The notes under the pieces: model-generated | The model's database searches: none | Told to the model about the DNA's origin: nothing | Seen by the model: the letters and a program-made list of their open reading frames with translations, nothing else | Position numbers and translations under genes: made by a program | Shown: positions 39,057 through 47,699 of the stretch, piece after piece | Position numbering within the stretch: position 1 is the stretch's first letter | Layout: each line of letters starts with the position of its first letter | From: JARRNE01 sp963824085 | Lineage (GTDB): Bacteria; Pseudomonadota; Gammaproteobacteria; Chromatiales; Chromatiaceae | Assembly (NCBI GenBank): GCA_963824085.1 | Contig: CAWGNT010000027.1 | Coordinates: forward strand, 6,769 to 70,768 | Length of the DNA stretch: 64,000 nt | Direction of reading: 5' to 3'

Positions 39057-40316
39057 CTAGCCGTCGGCGTCGGCCGCCGGCTCGGCGGCCCCGTACGCAG
39101 CGACCACGACCGCCAGAGTCTCCTCGTAGCGCTTCGCCATCACCGCCCGGCTGTAGTACTCGGTCACGAAGCGCCGCCCGCTCCGCCCCAGGGCGCGGGT
39201 CCGCTCGGGAGCGCGGGCAAGCGCCTGCACGGCCTCTGCCAGCTCGGCGGGGGACTCCGGCTCGATACAGACACCGGCCCCCGCCTCCTCGACCAGCGCC
39301 TTCGCCTCTCCTTCCACACCCAGGATCAGCGGCCGCTCCATCGCCATCGCCTCGAAGATCTTCGAGGGGATCACCGTCTTGAAGAGGTCCGAGCGCTTCA
39401 GCAGCACCAGGCTCACGTCCGCCGCTGCCCAGAGCACCGGCATCCGCTCCTTGGGCTGCTGCCCCAGCATGATGACGTTGGCGAGCCCCATGGTCTCCTT
39501 GCGCTCCACCAGCCGCGCCCGCTGCGCTCCGTCCCCCACGAACAGAAACACGACTCCCGGCTCATCTCGCAGCCGCTCCGCCGCCTCCAGCACCGTCTCC
39601 AAGTGATGGGCCATGCCGTGGGTGCCAAAATAGGCCGCCACGAACTTGCCCTCCAGACCCAGCTCCCGCGCCAGCGCAGGATCCTTGGCCGCAGGCACGT
39701 ACCGCTCCAGGTCAGCGCCGTTCTTCACCACGGTGATCTTCGCCGCCGGCACCCCCTTGTCGATCATGTAGCGGCGGAAGGCGTCCGTATTGGGCACGAT
39801 ATGGTCCGCCTTGCGGTAGGCGAACATCTCCAGCCAGCTCAGGAAGCGGATGATGGTCTTATTCCGGACCGCGCCGACCGTCAGGATGGACTCGGGCCAC
39901 AGGTCGCGAATCTCCAGCACCCACGGCACTCGTTTCAGCCGGCCGACGAAGTAGCCCGCAAGCCCATTGAAGAACTGCGGCGAGGTGGTGATCACGACGT
40001 CGACCTTGGGGAAGCGCGGGATCGCCATCACCGCGGAGACCATGAAGGAGACGTAGTTGAGGGTGCGCTTGGCAAAGCCCTCGTTCGCGGCCATGTAGGT
40101 CCAGATGCGGATGACGCGGATCCCCTCCATCCGCCCCTCCTGCCACAGCCGGTTGCGGTAGCCCGGATACACCTGCCCGCGCGGGTGATTGGGCGCGCAG
40201 GTCACCACCGTTACCTCATGCCCCGAGCGCACCTACTCCCGGCAGTGCCCGAAGGTCCGGCTCGCCGGCGCGTTCACTTCCGGAGGGAAGTAATGAGATA
40301 GAAACAAGATCCTCAT
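39057..40316 (-). pseudogene. WbuB-like family 4 glycosyltransferase with internal amber codon
   Basis: From the ATG at 40316 (MRILFLSHYFPPEVNAPASR) the frame meets TAG at 40235-40233 where related proteins have Trp (H-C-R-E-W-V). It then continues open for 391 codons: RSGHEVTVVTCAPNHPRGQV, VPWVLEIRDLWPESILTVGA, DHIVPNTDAFRRYMIDKGVP, TVVKNGADLERYVPAA, and a GT-B donor site ending SKIFEAMAMERPLILGVEGE. Full length would be 419 residues. The family adds amino-sugars in exopolysaccharide repeats and commonly precedes the exosortase, which starts 12 bp downstream. A restart inside could yield only an N-truncated enzyme. Confidence 0.85.
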
Positions 40317-40329
40317 CGGCCTTCCATCA

Positions 40330-40582
40330 GTAGGAGCAGCCTCCGGCCGCGACCCAGCGCCAACCACCTCGCGGAGCCAACCTGCACCGCAGCAGCGCCA
40401 CCCCAAACGCCTCCACCTGCCCCCATCGCGACCTAAGGTCGCTCCTACACCCCCAAACCAATGCTCGAACCCGTAGGAGCGGCCTTGGCCGCGACCCAGG
40501 GCCAACCGCCACGAGGGAACCGCCTGCTGGCGTAAGCCACCAGCAATTCAGCTCCCCGTCGCGACCTAACGGTCGCTCCTAC
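40330..40582. repeat. REP cluster, four copies
   Basis: GTAGGAGC-GGCCGCGACCC-type hairpins occur at 40330-40355 and 40473-40497, with inverted TCGCGACCTAAGGTCGCTCC-type units at 40426-40448 and 40558-40582. The same family recurs at 37702, 50916, 54128, 55251 and 55425. The cluster lies just upstream of the glycosyltransferase start. Confidence 0.85.
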
Positions 40583-40654
40583 AGCCCGAACCGAAAGGAA
40601 CTGTCGGAACTGCCTTGCCCCCGATGCATCGCCGGCATCGAGGCCCCAATGGCC

Positions 40655-41095
40655 TCACCCCATCCGCCGCAACACATACCCCAACCCCACCGGCAACCCT
40701 GCCTCACGCCGCAACACCACCACCACATTCTCCCGCTTCACCCCGAACTCGGGAAAATACCATCCCGTTTCGAGCACCGGCACCACACCCTCCGCCGGCA
40801 TCACCGTCAGCAGGACCCGTCCAGACGCCTCGGCAACCGCCGCCACCCCGCCGTCGAGCCTCACCTGTAGATCGGGGTGGAAATGAAGCCGGCTCTCCAC
40901 GAGGTGCCGGCCTCGTCCTTCAACCGTGTCCATCACCCGCCAGACCCCATCCCAGGCATACTCGATGACCCGCCGATGGACAATGCCGCCCCCAAGGGTC
41001 GGAAAGCCACGAATCGCCCCGTCGAAGCGCACACCGTCCGCCGTCTCTCGCACCTCACTGCGCAACGGCCGCGCCCGCCGTGCGACCCGAAGCGG
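40655..41095 (-). pseudogene. Heparinase II/III-like protein, C-terminal fragment
   Basis: The readable part is RVARRARPLRSEVRETADGV, RFDGAIRGFPTLGGGIVHRR, YAWDGVWRVMDTVEGRGRHL, VESRLHFHPDLQV and ETGWYFPEFGVKRENVVVVL, ending LGYVLRRMG. This is the C-terminal beta-sandwich of heparinase II/III-family polysaccharide lyases, which sit between the bi-domain oxidoreductase and the glycosyltransferase in many exosortase loci. The N-terminal toroid is missing. The fragment is joined in another frame to a DUF5615 toxin gene, which appears to have entered here. Confidence 0.7.
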
Positions 41096-41424
41096 GCGCC
41101 GAAGTAGCCCGATGCCGGAAACCGCAAGACTTCGCGCTCCAGCTGGACGACGCGCGGCCATAGACTGTCCAGCAGGCGATGAAGATCCCTCAGGTACATG
41201 TTTCCTAAGCGGATGTGAACGACCTGCGGCGGAGGGACGCTGACCATGACGCGGTCTGAGAAATCAGCATCCTTCGAAACAATCACCATGTTGCGATCGC
41301 GGGCGTACTGCCAGATTTGGGTATCGGTCCACGTCTCGCCGATGTCGCGCACGTGCACGCAGTCATCGCCGGACCAGAGCGAAAACCGATACGGCAAATT
41401 CACGTCGATCAGAAAACGCTGCAT
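40933..41424 (-). CDS. DUF5615 PIN-like toxin, read through into heparinase remnant
   Basis: The first about 100 residues are a DUF5615 toxin: MQRFLIDVNLPYRFSLWSGD, VRDIGETWTDTQIWQYARDR, NMVIVSKDADFSDRVMVSVP (the I-V-x-K-D-x-D-F motif) and VVHIRLGNMYLRDLHRLLDS. After LEREVLRF the frame runs on for about 60 unrelated residues in a shadow frame of the heparinase fragment and stops at 40933. The native C-terminus is therefore probably lost or extended. The ATG overlaps the DUF433 stop by one base (TGATG), antitoxin first. The catalytic core is intact, so activity is possible. Confidence 0.8.
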   Translation of the reverse strand: MQRFLIDVNLPYRFSLWSGDDCVHVRDIGETWTDTQIWQYARDRNMVIVSKDADFSDRVMVSVPPPQVVHIRLGNMYLRDLHRLLDSLWPRVVQLEREVLRFPASGYFGARFGSHGGRGRCAVRCERRRTVCASTGRFVAFRPLGAALSIGGSSSMPGMGSGG

Positions 41425-41687
41425 CAGGCCACGGCCTGGAGGGTATAACGACGGGCCATGAGGTCAGCCGCGAAACGCAAACAGGCATCGATATCTGCCG
41501 GCTCCAAGGAGGGGTACTGGTCCAAGATCTCCTGCGGGGAATCGCCGGCGCTCAAGAAACCGAGCACAGTCTCGACTGTGATCCGCATGCCGCGGATGGT
41601 CGGCCGTCCGTTGCAGATGTCCGGATGCACCGTGATGCGACCGTCCAAATATTCAAGAGGCGCCATCGTTCCAGGCATAGCGTTCAT
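41424..41687 (-). CDS. DUF433 antitoxin
   Basis: This is an 87-residue protein. Its core GRITVHPDICNGRPTIRGMR, ITVETVLGFLSAGDSPQEIL and DQYPSLEPADIDACLRFAAD is the DUF433 winged-helix pattern. ATG codons at 41687 and 41675 are possible. It is coupled to the DUF5615 toxin by TGATG. DUF433/DUF5615 pairs are recognised TA-like modules. The gene is intact, in contrast to the DUF433 remnant at 15453. Confidence 0.9.
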   Translation of the reverse strand: MNAMPGTMAPLEYLDGRITVHPDICNGRPTIRGMRITVETVLGFLSAGDSPQEILDQYPSLEPADIDACLRFAADLMARRYTLQAVA

Positions 41688-41885
41688 AGCAAGCGACTCC
41701 GAGGCTTAGCAGAGACTACGAGTCTAGCCCTTCTGGCGGCCGTAAGCCTGAGCGCGCTCGTGGTTCCAGCCGCCCAAGCCATCCGGCGCACAGCGGAGGA
41801 AGAGGAGTACACGACCGAGATAGGTCTCGATGGGCAAAGCGCAGCGCGCCCATCAAGCCCGCCGCACCACATCTCCCACCACCGC

Positions 41886-42548
41886 TCACGCCCGCCCCGA
41901 AGCCGCCTCCGCCACTTCGAAGCTCACCCGCGTCACCTCGACCAGCTCATCAAAGGGGATCGGCAGAGGCCCACCTCCCTTCACCGCCTTCACAAAAGCC
42001 GCCGCACAGGCCTTCTGCCCCTTGTCCTGACGCCACAGCCCCATGCTGCGGAAGCCCGGCCAGATACCGCAGGAGATCGATGAAGTGGCACCCCTCCCCA
42101 ATGATGCGGCCGCCGCCTCATCCGACACCGCATGCGGGATCTTGGCGCAGAGATTCTGCGGCACGCTCACCACCTCGGTATGCTTGCCGTTGGAGACCAC
42201 CCGGTCGCCCACCGAAAAGGCACTCACCCCGGCCCCCAGCTCCGCCACCAATCCGACATTGCAGTAGCCGAGCGCCAAGGGCTGCTCCAGCTTATTGCGC
42301 ACCGCTTCCAGCGTGGGCGCCAAGCCGTCCGTCTTTACCTTGTCCAACACCATGCGGCCCTTGTCCGGCTGCTGGCGAGCCTTCTCGACGAGATTGGCCT
42401 TGCCAAAATCCACCAACATACGCTCCGTGCCGGCCGAGACCAACGAACAGGATGTCCGGAGCAAGAGCGCCCCGCTTCACACCCGGGGGCAGGGCACCTC
42501 CGCCACCTCGGTGTGGCCTTCTCTCAAGTTCTGCAGGATCTGTTTCAC
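41886..42548 (-). pseudogene. Bi-domain oxidoreductase, copy A (internal deletion, TGA)
   Basis: A GTG at 42548 begins VKQILQNLREGHTEVAEVPC, PRV, then TGA (42479-42477) replaces the expected Arg codon before SGALLLRTSCSLVSAGTERM. The alcohol-dehydrogenase-like N-terminus continues to KIPHAVSDEAAA. It then jumps by a large deletion to the C-terminal part of the Gfo/Idh/MocA-like domain, read as IIGEGCHFIDLLRYLAG and, after another shift, FDELVEVTRVSFEVAEAASG. The intact family member (zinc-type dehydrogenase plus Gfo/Idh/MocA, about 700 residues) is a sugar-modifying enzyme of exosortase loci. Only copy A retains the 3' end. Confidence 0.8.
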
Positions 42549-42610
42549 ACAACGACTCCGTAGAGGTCAGGCACTTGCCATATGTATGGGCATGTGTATT
42601 ATCAACGGAT

Positions 42611-42889
42611 ATGCGCTTCACCTGGGACGAGACGAAACGCCAGGCCAACCTGAGCAAGCACGGGCTTGATTTCGCCGATGCGGAGAAGGTCTTTGCCGGG
42701 CCACTGGTCCTCGTCGAGGATAACCGCCACGAGTATGTTGAGCAGCGCATGATCGGCATCGGCCTGCTGGACTTCCTCGTCGTGCTGATCGTCCACGTCG
42801 AATCCGACCACGACATCCGAATCATCTCGATGCGCAAGGCAACCAGTGATGAAACCGACCTCTTCTACAGAAACGCAGGATACTTTTGA
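42611..42889 (+). CDS. brnT: BrnT toxin, second locus
   Basis: This is a 92-residue protein, MRFTWDETKRQANLSKHGLD, FADAEKVFAGPLVLVEDNRH, EYVEQRMIGIGLLDFLVVLI, then HDIRIISMRKATSDETDLFY. This is the BrnT pattern (F-x-W-D-x-x-K-x-x-x-N-x-x-K-H-G-x-x-F; R-I-I-S-x-R-x-A). It starts 63 bp from the divergent start of the oxidoreductase remnant, so the promoter lies in that gap. It overlaps brnA by 41 nt. The pair is complete and classical. Confidence 0.95.
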   Translation: MRFTWDETKRQANLSKHGLDFADAEKVFAGPLVLVEDNRHEYVEQRMIGIGLLDFLVVLIVHVESDHDIRIISMRKATSDETDLFYRNAGYF

Positions 42890-43193
42890 CGACGACGCCC
42901 CCAAGCTGAGTCAGGCGGACTTCGATCGCGGCCGCTTACGCATTGGCGGCCAGGACGTGAGCCGCGCGGACTGGCAGGCGGCAGTGCGTGCGCGGGTCAG
43001 CAAGCAACGCATCAACATCATGCTCGACGTCCCCATCGTCGAGCACTTCAAGGCGCTCGCCGGAGAGCGCGGCTACCAGACGCTGATTAACGACACACTG
43101 CGTCGCATGATCGAGTCGGAACACCTCGAGGCCGACCTCCGCCGCATCATCCGTGAAGAGATTCGCGCGGCCGATATCGAATATCCCGAATGA
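42849..43193 (+). CDS. brnA: BrnA antitoxin, second locus
   Basis: This is a 114-residue protein (GTG at 42846 adds one residue). It has an acidic linker DDDAPKLSQADFDRGRLRIG, then RARVSKQRINIMLDVPIVEH, FKALAGERGYQTLINDTLRR with the ribbon-helix-helix DNA-binding end (K-Q-R-I-N-I-x-L-D-x-x-x-x-x-x-F-K-x-x-x-x-x-x-G-Y-Q-T-x-I-N). BrnA binds BrnT through its N-terminal part and represses the operon. Truncated pieces of this gene are found at 45778 and 49036, always fused to oxidoreductase copies. Confidence 0.95.
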   Translation: MKPTSSTETQDTFDDDAPKLSQADFDRGRLRIGGQDVSRADWQAAVRARVSKQRINIMLDVPIVEHFKALAGERGYQTLINDTLRRMIESEHLEADLRRIIREEIRAADIEYPE

Positions 43194-43206
43194 CTAGCGT
43201 CAGAAC

Positions 43207-44274
43207 AAATCAGTCACCTTTTACCAGCTTCACCCCGGACCGTTGATCACCTCGTCGAGTGTCGCGCACTCCAGAACACGGTCGGCCCAAACCTCCAGCT
43301 CGGCCTCGCTCGCCCGCTCCAGGCGCGCCTCAACCGAGGCGGGCAAGGCTCCAAAGCGCCGCATCAGTAGCCGGCGCAGCAGCTTAGCCTCGCCCTGGGG
43401 AACCCCCTGTTCAAGGCCTTGCTGTAAGCCTTGCTCCACGCCCTGCTGCTTCCACTGCTCAGTCCAAGTCTTTACCCGTTCGGCTAACATGGCATGCATC
43501 TCCTGAAGATCGGTCACCTCGGGCATCTCCGCTCCTGGCACCCGCGCGGGCAGCAGCACCCGCTTGAGCCAGACCACGACGGCGCGGCGCAGACCCGCCT
43601 GCGCGGGGTCGGCCAGCCACTCGACCAGCGTGCCCAGCACACGCTCGATGTCGGCAGGCTCGCGGCTATTCTCCAGCCGAAACAAGGCGGCCGCCACATT
43701 GCGCTGCCCGGCGACCTCCGTCTCGGCCAAGCGCTGCTCGTCTAGCAGGAGATAGCGGATCTGCGGCTGCCAGCGGCGCAAAGGCGCGGGCAGATCCGTT
43801 GCGATCAGCTCGTCCAGACTCGTCTTCGCCCACCAGGTTGGCTCGCCATTGTAGAGCACGATCGGGAGCACTGGCGGGAGCGGGCTTCCGGCCGGGATCT
43901 CCCCTGCGGCTGCCAGATCCTGATAGAGCAGCCCGACGTAGGTCAGCAACCGCACCGCCATGAAGCGGTCCACGCTCGACTGGAACTCCAGCAGCAGGTA
44001 GACGTAGACCCAGCGCTCACCCCAGCGCAGCCGCCAGATCATGTCGTCCTCGCGCTCGCGCAGATCATGGCTGACGCTGATCTCGCTGACGCGCTGCAGG
44101 GTGGAGAAGTCGAGGTCGGCGACCCAGTCCTCGTGCACGAAGCCGCGGATCAGATCGGCGACCAGGTCGCGATGCGAGAAGAGGAGCTTGTAGGAAGGGT
44201 CGTGGATGGCCATCGGGGGCTCATGCCGCCTTTGCTGGACACTCTACTCCAGCGGACATAAATCGGTCACCTTT
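43207..44274. repeat. Direct repeats flanking the Rpn gene
   Basis: AAATCAGTCACCTTT at 43207-43221 and AAATCGGTCACCTTT at 44260-44274 are direct repeats (14/15) bracketing the Rpn gene and its flanks. They could be a footprint of its insertion or of recombination. Confidence 0.5.
43230..44213 (-). CDS. Rpn-family nuclease/putative transposase with DUF4351 tail
   Basis: This is a 327-residue protein starting MAIHDPSYKLLFSHRDLVAD, LIRGFV. The PD-(D/E)XK core shows LREREDDMIWRLRWGERWVY and VYLLLEFQSSVDRFMAVRLL (E-F-Q-S-x-x-D). A Gln-rich linker QWKQQGVEQGLQQGLEQGVP precedes a DUF4351-like C-terminus GEAKLLRRLLMRRFGALPAS. Rpn proteins promote recombination in a RecA-independent way in E. coli. 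It is intact, flanked by 15-bp direct repeats, and placed between BrnA and a broken oxidoreductase copy. The 5' flank ends within that pseudogene's DNA. Confidence 0.93.
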   Translation of the reverse strand: MAIHDPSYKLLFSHRDLVADLIRGFVHEDWVADLDFSTLQRVSEISVSHDLREREDDMIWRLRWGERWVYVYLLLEFQSSVDRFMAVRLLTYVGLLYQDLAAAGEIPAGSPLPPVLPIVLYNGEPTWWAKTSLDELIATDLPAPLRRWQPQIRYLLLDEQRLAETEVAGQRNVAAALFRLENSREPADIERVLGTLVEWLADPAQAGLRRAVVVWLKRVLLPARVPGAEMPEVTDLQEMHAMLAERVKTWTEQWKQQGVEQGLQQGLEQGVPQGEAKLLRRLLMRRFGALPASVEARLERASEAELEVWADRVLECATLDEVINGPG

Positions 44275-45760
44275 ACGGTCCCTCTGGTCAGCGCCAGCGG
44301 CTTCTCCACGAAGATGTGCTTGCCCGCCGCCAGCGCGTCGCACACATACCGCGCGTGACTGTCGTGACGCGTGGCGACCACCAGCGTATTGATGGCCGGA
44401 TCCCGCACCACACTGGCGGCATCGGTACTTGCCTGCTCGAAGCCGTACTTGCGCCCCGCGTGCACTGCCGAGACGCCGCCGCTCGACACCACCGCACCCA
44501 GTGCCGCACCGGCCGCCTTGAAGGCCGGGATCAGGACACCGGTTGCGTAGTTTCCGAGCCGATGAAGCCCACCCGCACGTCACTGTCCGCGCGCGTCGCG
44601 GGAGAAAGCCGCACCGTACGATCCAATAACGCCGCATCGGGCTTCTCCTCCCGCGACGGATACTCCAGCAGAATGCCGAGGGAGGGCTCGGAGCCCCCCA
44701 CGACCTCGTAGGCCTTCTCGGCATCCTCGATCGAGAACCGATGCGTGACGAGCGGTTTCACGTCCAGCCGCCCATCCGCCATCATGTCGAGCACCGCCTC
44801 GAAGTTGCGCTGCTCGGTCCAGCGCACGAAGCCGACCGGATAGTCGTGCCCGCCCTCCTCGTAGGCGGGATCGTAACGCCCGGGCCCGTAAGAGCAAGAC
44901 ACCTGAAAGGTGAGCTCCTTCTCGTAGAAGTCCGCGCGCGAGAGCTCGAGCCCCACGACGCCCACCAGCACGATGCGCCCGCGCTTGCGGCACATGAGCG
45001 CGGCCTGGTGCACCGGCTCGTTGCTCTTGGTGGAGGCGGTGATCAGCACCGCGTCGACGCCCCGGCCGCGCGAGAACGCCTGCGCAGCCGCCACCGGATC
45101 CTGCCCCGCCGACAGATCGACCGTCTCCGCCCCGAACCGCCGGGCCATGGCAAGCTTGGCCGGATCGAGATCGATCCCGAGCACCCGACAGCCGTGCGCT
45201 CGGAGCAACTGCACCGTGATCAGCCCGATCAGGCCAAGGCCGGTGACCACCACCGACTCGCCTAGCGTCGGCCGCACCAACCGGATCCCCTGCTATGCAA
45301 TGGCGCCGATCACTGTAAAGGCCGCCGCCTCATCCGACACCGCATGCGGGATCTTGGCGCAGAGATTCTGCGGCACGCTCACCACCTCGGCATGCTTGCC
45401 GTTGGAGACCACCCGGTCGCCCACCGAAAAGGCACTCACCCCGGCCCCCAGCTCCGCCACCAATCCGACATTGCAGTAGCCGAGCGCCAAGGGCTGCTCC
45501 AGCTTATTGCCCACCGCTTCCAGCGTGGGCGCCAAGCCGTCCGTCTTTACCTTGTCCAACACCATGCGGACCTTGTCCGGCTGCTGGCGTGCCTTCTCGA
45601 CGAGATTGGCCTTGCCAAAGTCCACCAACATACGCTCCGTACCGGCCGAGACCAACGAACAGGATGTCCGGAGCAAGAGCGCCCCGCTTCACACCCGGGG
45701 GCAGGGCACCTCCGCCACCTCGGTGTGGCCTTCTCTCAAGTTCTGCAGGATCTGTTTCAC
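44244..45760 (-). pseudogene. Bi-domain oxidoreductase, copy B (TGA, TAG, frameshift)
   Basis: From the GTG at 45760 the order is VKQILQNLREGHTEVAEVPC, TGA at 45691-45689, SLVSAGTERMLVDFGKANLV, a TAG at 45295-45293 between A-I-A and Q-G-I-R-L, then VRPTLGESVVVTGLGLIGLI (dinucleotide fold), VDAVLITASTKSNEPVHQAA, and, after loss of one C near 44551, NYATGVLIPAFKAAGAALGA and LAAGKHIFVEKPLALTR (Gfo/Idh/MocA). Similarity ends at 44270 where Rpn-side DNA begins. Everything expected up to the middle of the second domain is present but cannot be translated as one protein. Confidence 0.88.
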
Positions 45761-45777
45761 ACAACGACTCCGTAGAG

Positions 45778-45880
45778 GCCGACTTCGATCGCGGCCGCTT
45801 ACGCATTGGCGGCCAGGACGTGAGCCGCGCGGACTGGCAGGCGGCAGTGCGTGCGCGGGTCGGCAAGCAACGCATCGACT
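45778..45880 (+). pseudogene. BrnA fragment fused to copy B
   Basis: DFDRGRLRIGGQDVSRADWQ, AAVRARVGKQRI is the middle of BrnA. Its left end joins the oxidoreductase leader at the same point (TAGAGGCCGACTTC) as the fragment at 49036. Its right end breaks at KQRI and passes into unrelated DNA. Confidence 0.8.
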
Positions 45881-45995
45881 CGATAAGAGCTCAAGTCGGG
45901 TGCCATCGGCAACCTCCGGCATCCCAGCAGGATAGGTTGCCCGGATGGGGCCTCGGGGAGATTGGGAACAGCCGCAGACCGCGCGTAATCCACCC

Positions 45996-46847
45996 TCACA
46001 TTCCAAGCACGAGCCTTTCGACCTTGGCCGCGAAAAACCGCTCGCTCCATAGCGTCAGCCCCGCCTGCTCAGGCCCGCCAAGAAACGGCTCCACGTCCTT
46101 CGCTGCCGCGGGCCAATCGATCGATCGTATACGCTCGAGCAAAGCGGCTTCCAACCAGGCCTTATCGACCGCAAGTGCCTTCCCCTGCCAAGGACCGTAT
46201 TGATCGAGGGCCGCTTCGAGTAGAGGCAGATTAGGCATCGCGCCTTGCGCCACATACCAAGCGAAATCGAACCAATCCCGACCTTTGGTATATGGGCGGC
46301 ACAGTAGCGCGTGGACCTTAAGGGCAAAATTGCTCGGCAGATCCTGAATGCAAACCTCAAAATCCAACGGAAAATCGAGATAGCGATAATCGAATCTCGA
46401 GCCACTGGGCGGACGAGTATCGACCTCCAGTTTAATCTTGAGCTTGCGCCCCCTCTCGCCGCGATAAAAAGACAGATCGAGCTGTCGCCCAATAGAGTCG
46501 TCTTTCAACATCGCCTGTCTGACGGCACGATCCATCTTACCGCGATCGACCAGCTCGCACCGCACGCCGAGCTCGGCGAGCACATCGACCATCACCGCAA
46601 AATAGCGCTTCCAATCGAATCCTGGATCCGCCTCCCGCAGGATAAAATCGAGATCTTCCGAGAAGCGGCGCAGGCCGTACAGTAGCCGCAAGCTCGTCCC
46701 TCCCTGAAACGCCGCAACCTCGAAAAAACCGGCCCGCCAGAGGCCATACAAAGCCACCTCCTGGAGGATCTCCTTCAGCGCCTGTTCTTCTTGCCGAGCA
46801 TCGGCCGCGGCATAGCTGTCGAGCCGTTGTCGCAGCAGGTCGATCAT
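45996..46847 (-). CDS. abiEii: AbiEii-type nucleotidyltransferase toxin
   Basis: This is a 283-residue protein, MIDLLRQRLDSYAAADARQE. The nucleotidyltransferase motif is FQGGTSLRLLYGLRRFSEDL, DF (G-G-T-x-L, then S-x-D-x-D). The later KVHALLCRPYTKGRDWFDFA matches the K-x-x-A-x-x-x-R-x-x-x-R-D-x-x-D motif of AbiEii (DUF1814) toxins. AbiE is a type IV TA system that can abort phage infection; the two proteins act independently rather than binding. The ATG overlaps the abiEi stop by ATGA. It is intact and lies between oxidoreductase copies B and C. Confidence 0.93.
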   Translation of the reverse strand: MIDLLRQRLDSYAAADARQEEQALKEILQEVALYGLWRAGFFEVAAFQGGTSLRLLYGLRRFSEDLDFILREADPGFDWKRYFAVMVDVLAELGVRCELVDRGKMDRAVRQAMLKDDSIGRQLDLSFYRGERGRKLKIKLEVDTRPPSGSRFDYRYLDFPLDFEVCIQDLPSNFALKVHALLCRPYTKGRDWFDFAWYVAQGAMPNLPLLEAALDQYGPWQGKALAVDKAWLEAALLERIRSIDWPAAAKDVEPFLGGPEQAGLTLWSERFFAAKVERLVLGM

Positions 46848-47494
46848 GCCGCAAGCTCCCGCTGCATCGCCTCGATGGAAGATCGCATACGTCCATGTCG
46901 ATAGACCGAGCGCAACGGCTCCAAAGCCTCCGGCGACAGCGTGGCCAACGCATCCGGATCGATGCGCATGTCCTGGGCCAAAACGGCCAGTCCTGGCCAG
47001 TCCTGCTTGCGGAGACAACAGCGATCGAGCAAGGCGCGAAGCGGCTGGGCCACCAGCGCCGCCTGCCCGTCGACCAGGACCCGATCGACCGCTTCGAGAA
47101 AGAAGCCGCGGTTAAGCGCCAATGGCGAGAAACGAAACTGCCCCAGAGCGGGGACTTGCACCTCGTCGCCCCGCCGCCCGGGAACGATGGAGAGCGTCGA
47201 CGGTACCGCTTCCGGAATCCATCCGTGGTAGCCCAGAGCCGACTCGAGCGACACATACGACCCCGCAACCAGCGCCTGGGCAACAACGAAGGGGTGCGGC
47301 AACCGCCCGTTGACCGAAGGCGCCAACCGGTAGCGTCCGCGCCGCAGACGCATCAGCTCGCCGGAACGCAGTGCCCGGTTGACCAGGTTATAGCGCCTCT
47401 GCGCCGAGCCCTCGAGCAGCCGAGATAATTGCGCCTCGCTCAGGATACGGTCCTGCAATCCAGCCCCTACAATAGCCTCGGTCAGCGCGCCCAT
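46844..47494 (-). CDS. abiEi: AbiEi-type antitoxin/repressor
   Basis: This is a 216-residue protein starting MGALTEAIVGAGLQDRILSE. A winged helix occupies the first 60 residues (AQLSRLLEGSAQRRYNLVNR, ALRSGELMRLRRGRYRL). It is followed by FVVAQALVAGSYVSLESALG, YHGWIPEAVPSTLSIVPGRR, typical of the AbiEi C-terminal domain. AbiEi binds inverted repeats in its promoter and counters AbiEii. The intergenic space upstream (47495-47539) is short and borders a REP pair. It appears complete. Confidence 0.92.
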   Translation of the reverse strand: MGALTEAIVGAGLQDRILSEAQLSRLLEGSAQRRYNLVNRALRSGELMRLRRGRYRLAPSVNGRLPHPFVVAQALVAGSYVSLESALGYHGWIPEAVPSTLSIVPGRRGDEVQVPALGQFRFSPLALNRGFFLEAVDRVLVDGQAALVAQPLRALLDRCCLRKQDWPGLAVLAQDMRIDPDALATLSPEALEPLRSVYRHGRMRSSIEAMQRELAA

Positions 47495-47539
47495 AAATGC
47501 AGGATACTTTCATTTTGTGAAAGTTTCCAACATTATTAA

Positions 47540-47667
47540 GTCGCCCCGCCGACGTAGCGGCCCGGAGCGCCCCTCCCACAAGATCGAGCTCAGGCAGGGC
47601 CTGCAGGAAGAACCCAGCAGATACCAACAGACCCCCCACTGTGGGAGGGCCGCTCCGCGGGGCGACC
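47540..47667. repeat. Inverted REP pair
   Basis: GTCGCCCCGCCGACGTAGCG at 47540 and its inverted relative GTGGGAGGGCCGCTCCGCGG ending GGCGACC at 47666 form an imperfect long palindrome. It sits between abiEi and oxidoreductase copy C, whose 3' end it truncates. Confidence 0.7.
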
Positions 47668-47699
47668 AGGCGTCAGCCTCCGGGGTCTTCGTCGGACCC

